DNA of 11,398 nt from the NCBI GenBank assembly GCA_023267475.1, contig JAHFND010000015.1, positions 1 through 11,398 of the forward strand. Reading direction: 5' to 3'. Positions 5,505-11,398 of this stretch are shown piece by piece (positions within the stretch are counted from its first letter, which is position 1; each line of letters begins with the position of its first letter). This stretch comes from a bacterium (GTDB taxonomy: Bacteria; Patescibacteriota; Minisyncoccia; Phycocordibacterales; UBA5272). Under the pieces are notes generated by a model, which worked only from the letters and a program-made list of their open reading frames with translations, did no database searches and was not told the DNA's origin. Made by a program: the position numbers and the translations under genes.

Positions 5505-6830
5505 ATGTATACAATAACAACTGGCGGAGCCTCGTCTCCTTCACGTTCGGATTCTCGTTCATCAGGATCTCGTGGTCGCTCTTATTCATCATCTCGCGAA
5601 GGTGGATTTTCTCGTGGTAATTCAAGAGGAGGATATTCTTCTAGGGGTGGATCTCGTGGAGGATTTCGTGGCGGCGATAGAGGACCTCGTACTATTAATC
5701 CGAAGCGTGGTTTCAAGAAGGATTATATAGATGAAAAACTTTTTATTAATAAAGAAGTAGGTGTTACCGAAACAGATCACTATAAGCCAAAGCATAAGTT
5801 TACTGATTTCGGTATTGCCGAAATGTTATCTGCAAACTTAACTGCAAAAGGTCTAATCAGTCCATCTCCAATTCAAGATCAATCTATTGCAGAAATTATT
5901 TCTGGAAAGGACGTGATTGGTATTGCTAGTACTGGTACTGGTAAGACAGCAGCTTTTCTTATTCCATTAATTAATAAACTTGTTGCTGATAAGGATCATA
6001 AAATTATGGTTCTTACACCTACACGTGAGCTTGCTCAGCAAGTAGAAGCAGAATTCGTAGCATTCACTCGTGGAATGAAATTATTCTCTGTATCTTGTGT
6101 CGGAGGTGCTCCAATAATGCGTCAGATCAAGGAATTAGAACTTGGAGTGCATGCTGTTATCGGAACTCCAGGACGTGTGAAGGATTTAATCGAAAGAGGA
6201 AAGATAAATATGAATCTTTTTGAGAGTATTGTGCTTGATGAAGCAGATAGAATGCTAGATATGGGATTCATCGATGATATGCGTACAATCTTAGGTAAAA
6301 TGCCAAAGACAAAGCAAGGACTATTCTTTTCAGCGACATTTTCTCCAGATATTAAGCGTCTATGTGCTGACTTCTTAAATAATCCAATCACTGTTTCTGT
6401 AAAATCACGTGACACTGCAGCATCTGTGATGCAAGACGTTGTACGCGTTCAGGGAGACAATGAAAAGGTAGAAGCTCTACATGAAATACTTATGAAGCCA
6501 GAATATTCTAAAGTTCTTATTTTCCGAGAAATGAAACGACATGTTGATGGGCTTGCAGAAGAATTAAACAAGCGTGGCTTTAAAGCTCTTGCTCTTCATG
6601 GAGATATGCATAACCGTGAACGTGAACGTGCTGTGAAAGCTCTTGAATCTGGAAAGGTACAAGTAGTGATCGCAACAGATGTGGCAGCTCGAGGTCTTGA
6701 TATCTCTGATATCTCTCTTGTTGTTAACTATGACATTCCAAATAATTACGAGACATACATTCACCGTATTGGTCGTACAGGACGTGGAACTAAACTTGGT
6801 CACGCATTAACTTTCGTACCAAGACGATAA
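5505..6830 (+). CDS. DEAD-box ATP-dependent RNA helicase with N-terminal RGG/Ser-rich tail
   Basis: DEAD-box proteins unwind short RNA duplexes with ATP, in ribosome assembly, RNA decay or cold adaptation. All core motifs are present in the 441 residues: the Q motif (PSPIQDQ, Gln124), motif I ASTGTGKT (141-148), PTRELAQQ (172-179), TPGR (221-224), DEAD (245-248), SAT (276-278), HGD (365-367), ATDVAARGLD (390-399) and HRIGRTGR (420-427). Residues 8-60 are a low-complexity Ser/Arg/Gly segment with repeated RGG and RGGF, normally an RNA-binding tail found at the C-terminus. Here the protein stops about 14 residues after motif VI with no C-terminal extension. It is RhlE-like by motif, but I do not assign a specific gene name. 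The ATG has no Shine-Dalgarno sequence and lies just after a structured leader. Confidence 0.97.
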   Translation: MYTITTGGASSPSRSDSRSSGSRGRSYSSSREGGFSRGNSRGGYSSRGGSRGGFRGGDRGPRTINPKRGFKKDYIDEKLFINKEVGVTETDHYKPKHKFTDFGIAEMLSANLTAKGLISPSPIQDQSIAEIISGKDVIGIASTGTGKTAAFLIPLINKLVADKDHKIMVLTPTRELAQQVEAEFVAFTRGMKLFSVSCVGGAPIMRQIKELELGVHAVIGTPGRVKDLIERGKINMNLFESIVLDEADRMLDMGFIDDMRTILGKMPKTKQGLFFSATFSPDIKRLCADFLNNPITVSVKSRDTAASVMQDVVRVQGDNEKVEALHEILMKPEYSKVLIFREMKRHVDGLAEELNKRGFKALALHGDMHNRERERAVKALESGKVQVVIATDVAARGLDISDISLVVNYDIPNNYETYIHRIGRTGRGTKLGHALTFVPRR

Positions 6831-6848
6831 AAATATATCGCAAATAAA

Positions 6849-6877
6849 AAAGAAGCGCGCCTTAGGCGCGCTTCTTT
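6849..6877. terminator. Strong intrinsic terminator after the helicase gene
   Basis: A perfect 13-bp stem AAAGAAGCGCGCC with loop TTA ends in TTCTTT, and the upstream side has an A-run. It begins 19 bases after the helicase stop and could work in both directions. It isolates the helicase from the peroxiredoxin operon. Confidence 0.92.
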
Positions 6878-6904
6878 GCATCTACACCACCACTAAGGTA
6901 TTAT
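6877..6904 (+). promoter_or_regulatory. Weak candidate promoter of the peroxiredoxin operon
   Basis: TTGCAT (6877-6882), a 16-base spacer and TATTAT (6899-6904) form a plausible promoter right after the helicase terminator, about 38 bases before the peroxiredoxin ATG. The surrounding DNA is AT-rich, so the exact boxes are uncertain. Confidence 0.4.
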
Positions 6905-6941
6905 ATAGATAACAGTTATTATTAATTTAATTATTTTTTCT

Positions 6942-7481
6942 ATGTCACATCTAACAGAAGGAAATAAAGTTCCACAAGTAGTATTTAAGACTCGTGTTCG
7001 TGATGAGTCAGTTGAAGGAGATAATCCTTTTCGTTGGCAAGATTTAACTACAGATGATATTTTTAAAGGTAAAAAGGTTGTAGTATTTTCACTTCCTGGA
7101 GCTTTTACACCTACATGTTCATCTACTCATGCTCCTGGTTATGAAGAAAAATATGAAGAGTTTAAAAAGTTAGGAATAGATGAAGTTATTTGTCTTTCTG
7201 TTAATGATGCTTTCGTCATGTACAACTGGAAGAAAAATCTAGGTATTAAAAATGTTTTTATGCTTCCTGACGGAAACGCAGATTTTACTCGCGCCATGGG
7301 AATGCTTGTAAAAAAAGAAAATCTCGGATTTGGAGATAGATCATGGAGATATTCTATGTATGTAGAAGATGGGGAGATTAAGAGAATGTTTATAGAACCA
7401 GGTATGGCAGATAATTATGCTTCAGATCCGTTTGAGGTAAGTGATGCAGATACTATGCTTAATTATTTAAAGATGAAATAA
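6942..7481 (+). CDS. Peroxiredoxin, Prx5 (PMP20/type II) subfamily
   Basis: Peroxiredoxins reduce hydrogen peroxide and organic peroxides through a peroxidatic cysteine. The 179-residue protein shows the signature PGAFTPTCSSTH, with Pro52, Thr56 and catalytic Cys59, and a downstream Arg136 in RSWRY that would complete the active site. GTMPD-like segments of other Prx families are absent; the layout KVVVFSLPGAFTPTC, GIDEVICLSVND and FMLPDGNADFTRAMGM is that of the Prx5 group. Only one other cysteine is present, Cys84 in VICLSVND. Recycling is therefore likely to be 1-Cys, with an external thiol such as a glutaredoxin or thioredoxin. It is the first gene of an operon, 2 bases before the DUF305 gene. 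No Shine-Dalgarno sequence precedes the ATG. Confidence 0.95.
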   Translation: MSHLTEGNKVPQVVFKTRVRDESVEGDNPFRWQDLTTDDIFKGKKVVVFSLPGAFTPTCSSTHAPGYEEKYEEFKKLGIDEVICLSVNDAFVMYNWKKNLGIKNVFMLPDGNADFTRAMGMLVKKENLGFGDRSWRYSMYVEDGEIKRMFIEPGMADNYASDPFEVSDADTMLNYLKMK

Positions 7482-7483
7482 AA

Positions 7484-7885
7484 ATGAAAAATATTATTAC
7501 AAAGATGAATTTCTGGAATTTGTTTATAGGAGTAGTTGTTGGTTTTTTCTTGGGTGTATGTTTCTTGTCATTCCTTGTGCCTTCAGGTGCTGATATGATT
7601 CGTATTTATCATACACAGCAATATAAAAATTGGAGAAGTGGAAGTATGATGGGCGGTTATGGTTACAGTATGATGGGTGACAATAGATATATGATGAGTG
7701 ATATTACAACAGAAAAGCAGTTTGTAGAAGATATGATTGTCCATCATCAAGCAGCAGTTACTATGGCGAATCAAGTATTAAAGTTAAACCCACGAGCAGA
7801 GGTAAAGAAATTAGCTAATGATATTATCTCTGCACAGACAAGTGAAATAAACATGATGAAGGATTGGATTACAAATTGGAAATAA
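7484..7885 (+). CDS. Membrane-anchored DUF305 protein with a Met-rich linker
   Basis: This 133-residue protein has one N-terminal transmembrane helix (about residues 11-32). A linker with three Met pairs at residues 55-56, 63-64 and 70-71 follows, and then a helical DUF305 domain. The domain is recognised by DMIVHHQAAVTMANQVL (83-99) and AQTSEINMMKDWI (117-129). DUF305 proteins are four-helix, ferritin-like extracytoplasmic proteins. Some, such as cyanobacterial CopM, bind copper through Met and His residues. The Met pairs, His87-His88 and the MM at 124-125 fit metal binding here, but this is inference. The domain should face outside the cell. The gene sits between peroxiredoxin and ABC transporter genes, and its stop abuts the ABC ATPase start. 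Confidence 0.9.
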   Translation: MKNIITKMNFWNLFIGVVVGFFLGVCFLSFLVPSGADMIRIYHTQQYKNWRSGSMMGGYGYSMMGDNRYMMSDITTEKQFVEDMIVHHQAAVTMANQVLKLNPRAEVKKLANDIISAQTSEINMMKDWITNWK

Positions 7886-8608
7886 ATGAAACAAGCATTA
7901 AGTATAAAGAATCTTCGTAAAACATACGAAGGAGGAAAGCAGGCGTTAAAAGGAGTAGACCTTGATATAGAAGAAGGGGAGTTTTTTGCATTGCTTGGTC
8001 CAAATGGTGCTGGAAAGACTACTCTTATAAGTATCACTTGTGGGCTTGTGCAGAAAAAAGAAGAAGAGGGAAAAGTCTTAGTACAAGGCCATGATATAGA
8101 TATTGATGGTGATGATGCGAAAGTCCATATCGGTCTTGTGCCACAAGAGATAAATGCAGATATATTCGAAAAAGTAGAAGAAGTCTTATATATACAAGCT
8201 GGATATTATGGAATATCAAGAAGTGAAGCTAAGGAACAAATAGAAATGCTACTTGAGAAGTTATCTTTGAAAGATAAGCGTAAGAGTAAAGTAATTGAAC
8301 TCTCTGGTGGAATGAAAAGACGTCTTATTATTGCACGTGCTTTAGTTCACAAACCTACACTTCTTTTCTTGGATGAACCTACAGCTGGAGTAGATGTAGA
8401 GTTACGTCATGACATGTGGAAATTCTTACGAGAGTTAAATGAAAGTGGTGTAACTATCGTACTTACTACACATTATCTAGAAGAAGCAGAGAAGTTGTGT
8501 AAACGCCTCGCTATTATTTCTCATGGAGAAATAAAACGTCTCGGTACAATGGAAGAAATATGTAATGGTAGAAAATTGGAAGATGTTTATTTAGAGATAA
8601 CAAAATAA
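7886..8608 (+). CDS. ABC-2 type transporter ATP-binding subunit (YadG/NodI/DrrA-like)
   Basis: This 240-residue ATPase powers export by the permease encoded next to it. It has Walker A GPNGAGKT (38-45), the Q-loop at Gln87 (LVPQE), the signature LSGGMKRR (139-146), Walker B LLFLDEP (159-165), the GVD D-loop and switch His196 in LTTHY. The Met-Lys after LSGG in place of the common Q is typical of the ABC-2 drug/polysaccharide exporter group. An acidic/Lys insertion VQKKEEEGKV lies after Walker A, where the family usually has a short loop. The start follows directly on the DUF305 stop, and one base separates its stop from the permease ATG, so the genes form one transcript. The substrate cannot be deduced. 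Confidence 0.96.
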   Translation: MKQALSIKNLRKTYEGGKQALKGVDLDIEEGEFFALLGPNGAGKTTLISITCGLVQKKEEEGKVLVQGHDIDIDGDDAKVHIGLVPQEINADIFEKVEEVLYIQAGYYGISRSEAKEQIEMLLEKLSLKDKRKSKVIELSGGMKRRLIIARALVHKPTLLFLDEPTAGVDVELRHDMWKFLRELNESGVTIVLTTHYLEEAEKLCKRLAIISHGEIKRLGTMEEICNGRKLEDVYLEITK

Positions 8609-8609
8609 T

Positions 8610-9383
8610 ATGACACCAAGACAAAAATACATCGCATTTCTAACAATATTCGGAAAAGAAGTAAGACGTTCTCTTCGCACTTGGAAACAGACATTCTTAC
8701 CACCAGTAATAACTACATCTTTGTACTTTCTTGTTTTCGGAACTTTTATTGGTTCACAGATAAAAGCAATTGGCGGAGTATCCTATCTAGCATTCATTGT
8801 TCCTGGACTTGTTATGTCTACATTGCTTACTAGTTCTTTTCAGAATATGTTACAGAAGTTTTATTTCTTAAAGTTTCAAAAGACTATTCAAGAAATACTA
8901 GTATCTCCAATGCCTGCTTGGCTTGTTGTATTCAGTTATTTATCTTCAGCTATGTTTAGTGGCCTAGCTGTTGGTACATTAGTGTTCTGCAGCGCTTTGT
9001 TCTTCCAGCCGATATCGGTCGCTCATCCTCTTTTAGCTATTCTAGTAGCATTACTGACTTCAGGATTCTTTGCATTGTGTGGACTTATAAATGCTATATA
9101 TGCAAAAACTTTTGATGACTTAAGTATTGTATCTGTATTTTTTATCACACCACTTACTTATCTAGGAGGAGTATTTTATTCTGTAAAGTTACTGCCTGGT
9201 ATTTGGAGTAAGATATCTTTATTTGATCCGATTTTATATATGATTAATGCCCTTAGATATAGTATATTAGGATTTTCTGATATGCCTGTTTATCATTCTT
9301 TACTTGTTATAATTGTTGGGATTATAATTGCATTTTCTTGGATACTTTATTTATTCAAAACAGGAAGAGGGTTGAAGGCGTAA
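8610..9383 (+). CDS. ABC-2 type transporter permease (YadH/NodJ-like)
   Basis: The 257-residue membrane protein is the transmembrane half of the exporter. About six helices are visible near residues 31-48, 57-77, 103-133, 140-163, 171-193 and 229-250. The family pattern is present: an amphipathic N-terminus with FGKEVRRSLRTWKQTFLPP, the central QEILVSPMPAW segment (the cytoplasmic coupling region that contacts the ATPase), and PLTYLGGVFYSVKLLPGIW near helix 5. This fits the YadH/NodJ ABC-2 group that exports lipids, polysaccharides or drugs. It is the last gene of the peroxiredoxin-DUF305-ABC operon. The -35 of the next unit starts right at its stop, and no clear terminator separates them. 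Confidence 0.95.
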   Translation: MTPRQKYIAFLTIFGKEVRRSLRTWKQTFLPPVITTSLYFLVFGTFIGSQIKAIGGVSYLAFIVPGLVMSTLLTSSFQNMLQKFYFLKFQKTIQEILVSPMPAWLVVFSYLSSAMFSGLAVGTLVFCSALFFQPISVAHPLLAILVALLTSGFFALCGLINAIYAKTFDDLSIVSVFFITPLTYLGGVFYSVKLLPGIWSKISLFDPILYMINALRYSILGFSDMPVYHSLLVIIVGIIIAFSWILYLFKTGRGLKA

Positions 9384-9412
9384 TTGATAATATAATTTAT
9401 TTAGTTTAAAAT
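9384..9412 (+). promoter_or_regulatory. Promoter of the 96-residue unknown gene
   Basis: TTGATA (9384-9389), a 17-base spacer and TAAAAT (9407-9412) lie just after the permease stop. They predict a transcript start near 9419 and a 38-base leader. A second TATAAT (9391-9396) lies between the boxes but has no good -35. Confidence 0.6.
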
Positions 9413-9445
9413 ACGCAAAACCCTTTATCCGGAAGCCAACACTTC

Positions 9446-9450
9446 GAGGA
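9446..9450 (+). promoter_or_regulatory. Shine-Dalgarno that sets the start at 9457
   Basis: GAGGAG ends 6 bases before the ATG at 9457. The GTG at 9451 overlaps the end of this motif, so ATG is the better start. It is the best-placed Shine-Dalgarno in the window; most neighbours have none. Confidence 0.7.
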
Positions 9451-9456
9451 GTGGTT

Positions 9457-9747
9457 ATGTACAAAATCTGCTTTCGTACAGGAATATTTGGTCAGCGTGG
9501 TTTTGTGATAAGGCAAGCGCATGACAAATTCAAGGCAGCTGTCGTTATCTTGCCGCGAAATATGGACAAGAAAATATTTGCGCAAGAAGTCGCTCATGGA
9601 AGGTTGTTGGTCGAATTTTTGAACACAGCACCGGCAACATTCCGTAGAGAGCTTCTCTTCTCGATGTGGGAAGATATCGGAAGAAACATGAATAGAGACA
9701 TCCTGAAGTATCGCAATTTTTATAGGAATCATTCATGGATTTTCTGA
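9457..9747 (+). CDS. Hypothetical protein, 96 residues, own transcription unit
   Basis: I do not recognise this protein. It is small, basic and soluble, with Arg/Lys scattered throughout and aromatic residues clustered at the end (KYRNFYRNHSWIF). A helical middle, AQEVAHGRLLVEFLNTAPATFRREL, is followed by SMWEDIGRNMNRDILKY. No signal peptide, membrane helix or catalytic motif is seen. The gene has its own promoter, a good Shine-Dalgarno, a TGA stop and a following hairpin, and its bases are visibly less AT-rich than those of its neighbours. Together these suggest a separately acquired or specially regulated gene. Another reading frame over the same stretch on the opposite strand lacks any start signal, so I favour this one. 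Confidence 0.6.
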   Translation: MYKICFRTGIFGQRGFVIRQAHDKFKAAVVILPRNMDKKIFAQEVAHGRLLVEFLNTAPATFRRELLFSMWEDIGRNMNRDILKYRNFYRNHSWIF

Positions 9748-9754
9748 AAGGCAA

Positions 9755-9783
9755 AGAGGCGCGGTCGCAAGGCCCGCCTTTTG
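9755..9783 (+). terminator. Probable intrinsic terminator after the 96-residue gene
   Basis: AGGCG pairs with CGCCT around a GC-rich interior that has a mismatch, and TTTT follows at once. It lies a few bases after the TGA stop. The T-run overlaps the extended -10 of the glycosylase gene. Confidence 0.65.
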
Positions 9784-9790
9784 TTATACT
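9782..9790 (+). promoter_or_regulatory. Extended -10 promoter of the glycosylase gene
   Basis: TGT-TATACT is an extended -10 element that ends only 6 bases before the ATG at 9797. Transcription should begin at or next to the start codon, which predicts a leaderless mRNA. No -35 is recognisable because the site overlaps the preceding terminator. Confidence 0.6.
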
Positions 9791-9796
9791 TAATTC

Positions 9797-10411
9797 ATGA
9801 ATAAGAAGGAAGAGATAGAAAAGATTAGAAAGGAAATACTAAACCTCAAAAAGTCCCCACTTTATAAATACCGAACAGATAATAATTATTTTTCAGTAAT
9901 CGGAAAGGGTTCACTTGATGCAAAAATTGTTTTTGTTGGTGAAGCGCCAGGTGAGAAGGAAGCATTGAGTGGAATTCCTTTTTGCGGGCGTTCTGGAAAA
10001 TTATTAGATGAAATGCTTTTATCAGTAAAGTTAAGTCGAGAAAAGATTTATATAACAAATCTTGTGAACGATAGACCACAAGATAATCGTGACCCAACCA
10101 AAAAAGAAATAAAATTGTATTCAAAATTTTTAGATAGACAATTAGAAATAATACAACCGAAAGTAATAATAATGCTCGGACGACTGAGTATGAATTATTT
10201 ATTTGAAAAAGCAGGTATAAAACAAAAGTTAGAATCTATAGGAGAAATGCACGGGAAAATATTTAAGACAAGATTGTCATATGGTGAAGTAATATTACTT
10301 CCACTTTATCATCCTGCATATGCGCTTTATAATCCAAATAATAAAAAAGTATTATTTGATGATTTTAAAAAAGTAAAGAAGTTTATTGGCGACGTAGGGC
10401 GAGAGAAGTAG
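9797..10411 (+). CDS. Uracil-DNA glycosylase, family 4-like, without Fe-S cysteines
   Basis: The 204-residue protein resembles family 4 uracil-DNA glycosylases, which remove uracil from DNA as the first step of base excision repair. VFVGEAPGEKEA (46-56) is the catalytic/water-activating motif, GIPFCGRSGKLLDEML (59-74) follows, then IYITNLVNDRP, IIQPKVIIMLG and LYHPAYAL with His172 in the second active-site motif. Family 4 enzymes normally hold a [4Fe-4S] cluster with four cysteines: two near the N-terminus, one in the KCRP segment and one just after. Here the positions read KKSPLY, NDRP and LYSKF, and the only cysteine is Cys63 in PFCG. The cluster is therefore absent. The mRNA is predicted to be leaderless. 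Confidence 0.88.
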   Translation: MNKKEEIEKIRKEILNLKKSPLYKYRTDNNYFSVIGKGSLDAKIVFVGEAPGEKEALSGIPFCGRSGKLLDEMLLSVKLSREKIYITNLVNDRPQDNRDPTKKEIKLYSKFLDRQLEIIQPKVIIMLGRLSMNYLFEKAGIKQKLESIGEMHGKIFKTRLSYGEVILLPLYHPAYALYNPNNKKVLFDDFKKVKKFIGDVGREK

Positions 10412-10448
10412 AAAAGTATTCTTTTATACTTCCGAGTCGAGGAGTCAA

Positions 10449-10466
10449 AAAGATTTACTAATCTTT
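10449..10466. terminator. Weak hairpin between convergent genes
   Basis: AAAGATT (loop TACT) AATCTTT forms a 7-bp stem between the glycosylase stop and the reductase stop. The plus side is followed by AT-rich DNA rather than a clean T-run, so it is a weak bidirectional terminator at best. Confidence 0.45.
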
Positions 10467-10475
10467 ATCTAATTA

Positions 10476-11060
10476 CTATTTTATTTTTTGAGCTGACTTC
10501 TTTATTTCTTCCAAGAAATCGTCGAATTTTTCTTTACATTTTTCATCACTCATCTTATCCATACTTCCACAGACTTTGAAATCTAGTACGTCTATTCCAT
10601 TAAATCCAAATACCGCTGTCTTCCAGAAAGATCTAAGTGGGAATAGTGGCAGTCTATAAATCCAAGAAGGCCCACCGGATGTAGCGAATACTTTTGCTAT
10701 CTTGTGATGAGTGAGAGGTTTTATTTTTCCTGCTTTTGTAAATTTATATTCGACACCTGCCCAGAATGCTTCATCTACCCAGTTTTTCATAATTGCAGGA
10801 GGCATACTCCACCATATCGGATGTATTACCACTATTTCATGTGCCCACATGATTTGTTCTTGAAATTTTTTCTGCACCTTACTCATTGGACGCTGACGTA
10901 GTGATTTAAATTTTAAATATGGAAGCACATTTTCTTCATCATATAGGTCCACGATTTTTACATCATGTCTTAACTTTCTCTTTTCTTCTGCATAAGTATT
11001 AGCAATAGTGTGAGTATATCCAAAAGGGGATGGATGTGCAGTTACTATGAGTATGTTCAT
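10476..11060 (-). CDS. Flavodoxin-fold NAD(P)H:quinone-type oxidoreductase (Flavodoxin_2 family)
   Basis: The 194-residue protein belongs to the FMN/FAD-binding flavodoxin-like family that includes NQO1, MdaB and KefF. These reduce quinones or similar acceptors with NAD(P)H in two-electron steps. NILIVTAHPSPFG at the N-terminus is the phosphate-binding loop, HPIWWSMPPAIMKNWVDEAF is the family hallmark before the flavin site, and VFATSGGPSWIY is the later flavin-contacting loop. I start at ATG 11060, where the fold begins; a GTG at 11087 would add nine residues with no family match. On the minus strand TATAAA ends 9 bases before the ATG, so the message may be nearly leaderless. No Shine-Dalgarno is present. 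The acceptor is unknown. Confidence 0.92.
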   Translation of the reverse strand: MNILIVTAHPSPFGYTHTIANTYAEEKRKLRHDVKIVDLYDEENVLPYLKFKSLRQRPMSKVQKKFQEQIMWAHEIVVIHPIWWSMPPAIMKNWVDEAFWAGVEYKFTKAGKIKPLTHHKIAKVFATSGGPSWIYRLPLFPLRSFWKTAVFGFNGIDVLDFKVCGSMDKMSDEKCKEKFDDFLEEIKKSAQKIK

Positions 11061-11103
11061 ATCAAATAGTTTATATTCAATAATCACTTGTTACTAGTGG
11101 ATA

Positions 11104-11135
11104 CAAAAACAAATCGGCTGCCATAAGCAGCCGAT
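11104..11135 (-). terminator. Intrinsic terminator of the upstream minus-strand gene
   Basis: A perfect 9-bp stem ATCGGCTGC with a five-base loop is followed on the minus strand by TTTGTTTTTG. It lies 18 bases after the TGA stop of the gene at 11154-11398 and separates it from the reductase. Confidence 0.88.
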
Positions 11136-11153
11136 GAGTCACGAGAATGAAAC

Positions 11154-11398
11154 TCAGTCAGTCCTTTCAAAATAGTATCTTTCTCTTTGACCTTTCAGGG
11201 TGAAGGCTCTTCTCTGACAGACTTTAAATCTTTTTGGAAATTTGACTGTTTTTGTGAATACCCAGAAGGGTCTTTCTTTCCATGCTTCTGCGTCTTGCAG
11301 AGTAGCTAGCATCCACATATGCCCGTATGCGCTATGGAAATCCTCTAGAACTATATATTCCTTCCCGTCCTTCATGAAAGGAGGAATTTCGCTTCTTT
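11154..11398 (-). CDS. Hypothetical protein, probably 5'-truncated by the window edge
   Basis: I do not recognise this protein. From ATG 11375 it has 73 residues, but the frame stays open upstream to the end of the window with protein-like residues (RSEIPPF) before that Met, and no Shine-Dalgarno precedes the ATG. The start may therefore be outside. It is basic and aromatic, with DFHSAYGHMWMLATLQDAEAW, then ERPFWVFTKTVKFPKRF and a charged C-terminus. No membrane helix or known motif is seen. It ends in TGA and a strong terminator, and its base composition is less AT-rich than most of the window, resembling the unknown gene at 9457. Confidence 0.55.
   Translation of the reverse strand, partial: RSEIPPFMKDGKEYIVLEDFHSAYGHMWMLATLQDAEAWKERPFWVFTKTVKFPKRFKVCQRRAFTLKGQRERYYFERTD

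Noticed and set aside
5440..5625. Minus-strand 61-codon frame across the helicase leader
   Set aside because: It overlaps the leader and the helicase N-terminus, has no promoter or ribosome site, and its composition follows from the opposite strand.
5512..5690. DNA repeat array in the helicase 5' end
   Set aside because: The repetition is explained by low-complexity Ser/Arg/Gly coding, with codons varying between repeats.
9406..9754. Minus-strand frames opposite the 96-residue gene
   Set aside because: No start signals, while the plus strand has promoter, Shine-Dalgarno and terminator in order.
1..11398. Genetic code 25 (UGA as glycine), known in some CPR groups
   Set aside because: No conserved protein needs UGA to be read, and two genes end at TGA in sensible places.

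Overview
The window is AT-rich, with compact genes in tight operons, short intergenic spacers and no mobile-element genes. Standard code 11 fits: genes end in TAA, TAG or TGA and no real frame needs to read through UGA. The mix of a ligA-gatC-gatA operon, a thrombospondin-type-3-repeat membrane protein with a soluble C-terminal helical domain, a family-4-like uracil-DNA glycosylase without iron-sulfur cysteines, few Shine-Dalgarno sequences and tRNAs without encoded CCA suggests a Candidate Phyla Radiation (Patescibacteria) genome, perhaps Parcubacteria-like. That assignment is inferred from gene content and style only; no marker gene in the window proves it.

Layout. Positions 1-3819 (+) are an operon: the 3' part of ligA, gatC, gatA, and a membrane protein with six calcium-binding-type repeats, closed by a bidirectional terminator at 3821-3855. 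Positions 3859-4425 (-) hold tRNA-Asp(GTC), elongator tRNA-Met(CAT) and initiator tRNA-fMet(CAT). Two degenerate, partly inverted copies of the tRNA-Asp and tRNA-Met 5' halves lie upstream of the corresponding intact genes. Positions 4502-5298 (+) hold a small membrane protein and a HIT-family hydrolase, each with an extended -10 element almost touching its start codon. Positions 5332-6877 (+) are a DEAD-box RNA helicase with an N-terminal RGG tail, a perfect consensus promoter, a ~138-nt leader that folds by eye into a three-way junction, and a strong terminator. Positions 6942-9383 (+) are a four-gene operon: peroxiredoxin, membrane-anchored DUF305 protein, ABC ATPase and ABC-2 permease. Positions 9384-9784 (+) are a self-contained unit of less AT-rich DNA encoding an unknown 96-residue protein. 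Positions 9797-10411 (+) encode the glycosylase. On the minus strand, 10476-11060 is a flavodoxin-fold NAD(P)H:quinone-type reductase, and 11154-11398 is an unknown gene that probably continues past the window.

How the genes work together. LigA and the glycosylase belong to DNA repair and replication. GatC and GatA are two of the three subunits of the tRNA amidotransferase; gatB is not here. The peroxiredoxin, DUF305 protein and exporter look like an oxidative or metal stress module, although the transported substrate cannot be read from sequence. The most unusual regions are the tRNA cluster with its fold-back tRNA-derived sequences, the helicase leader RNA, the repeat protein with a HEPN-like cytoplasmic end, and the glycosylase stripped of its Fe-S ligands.
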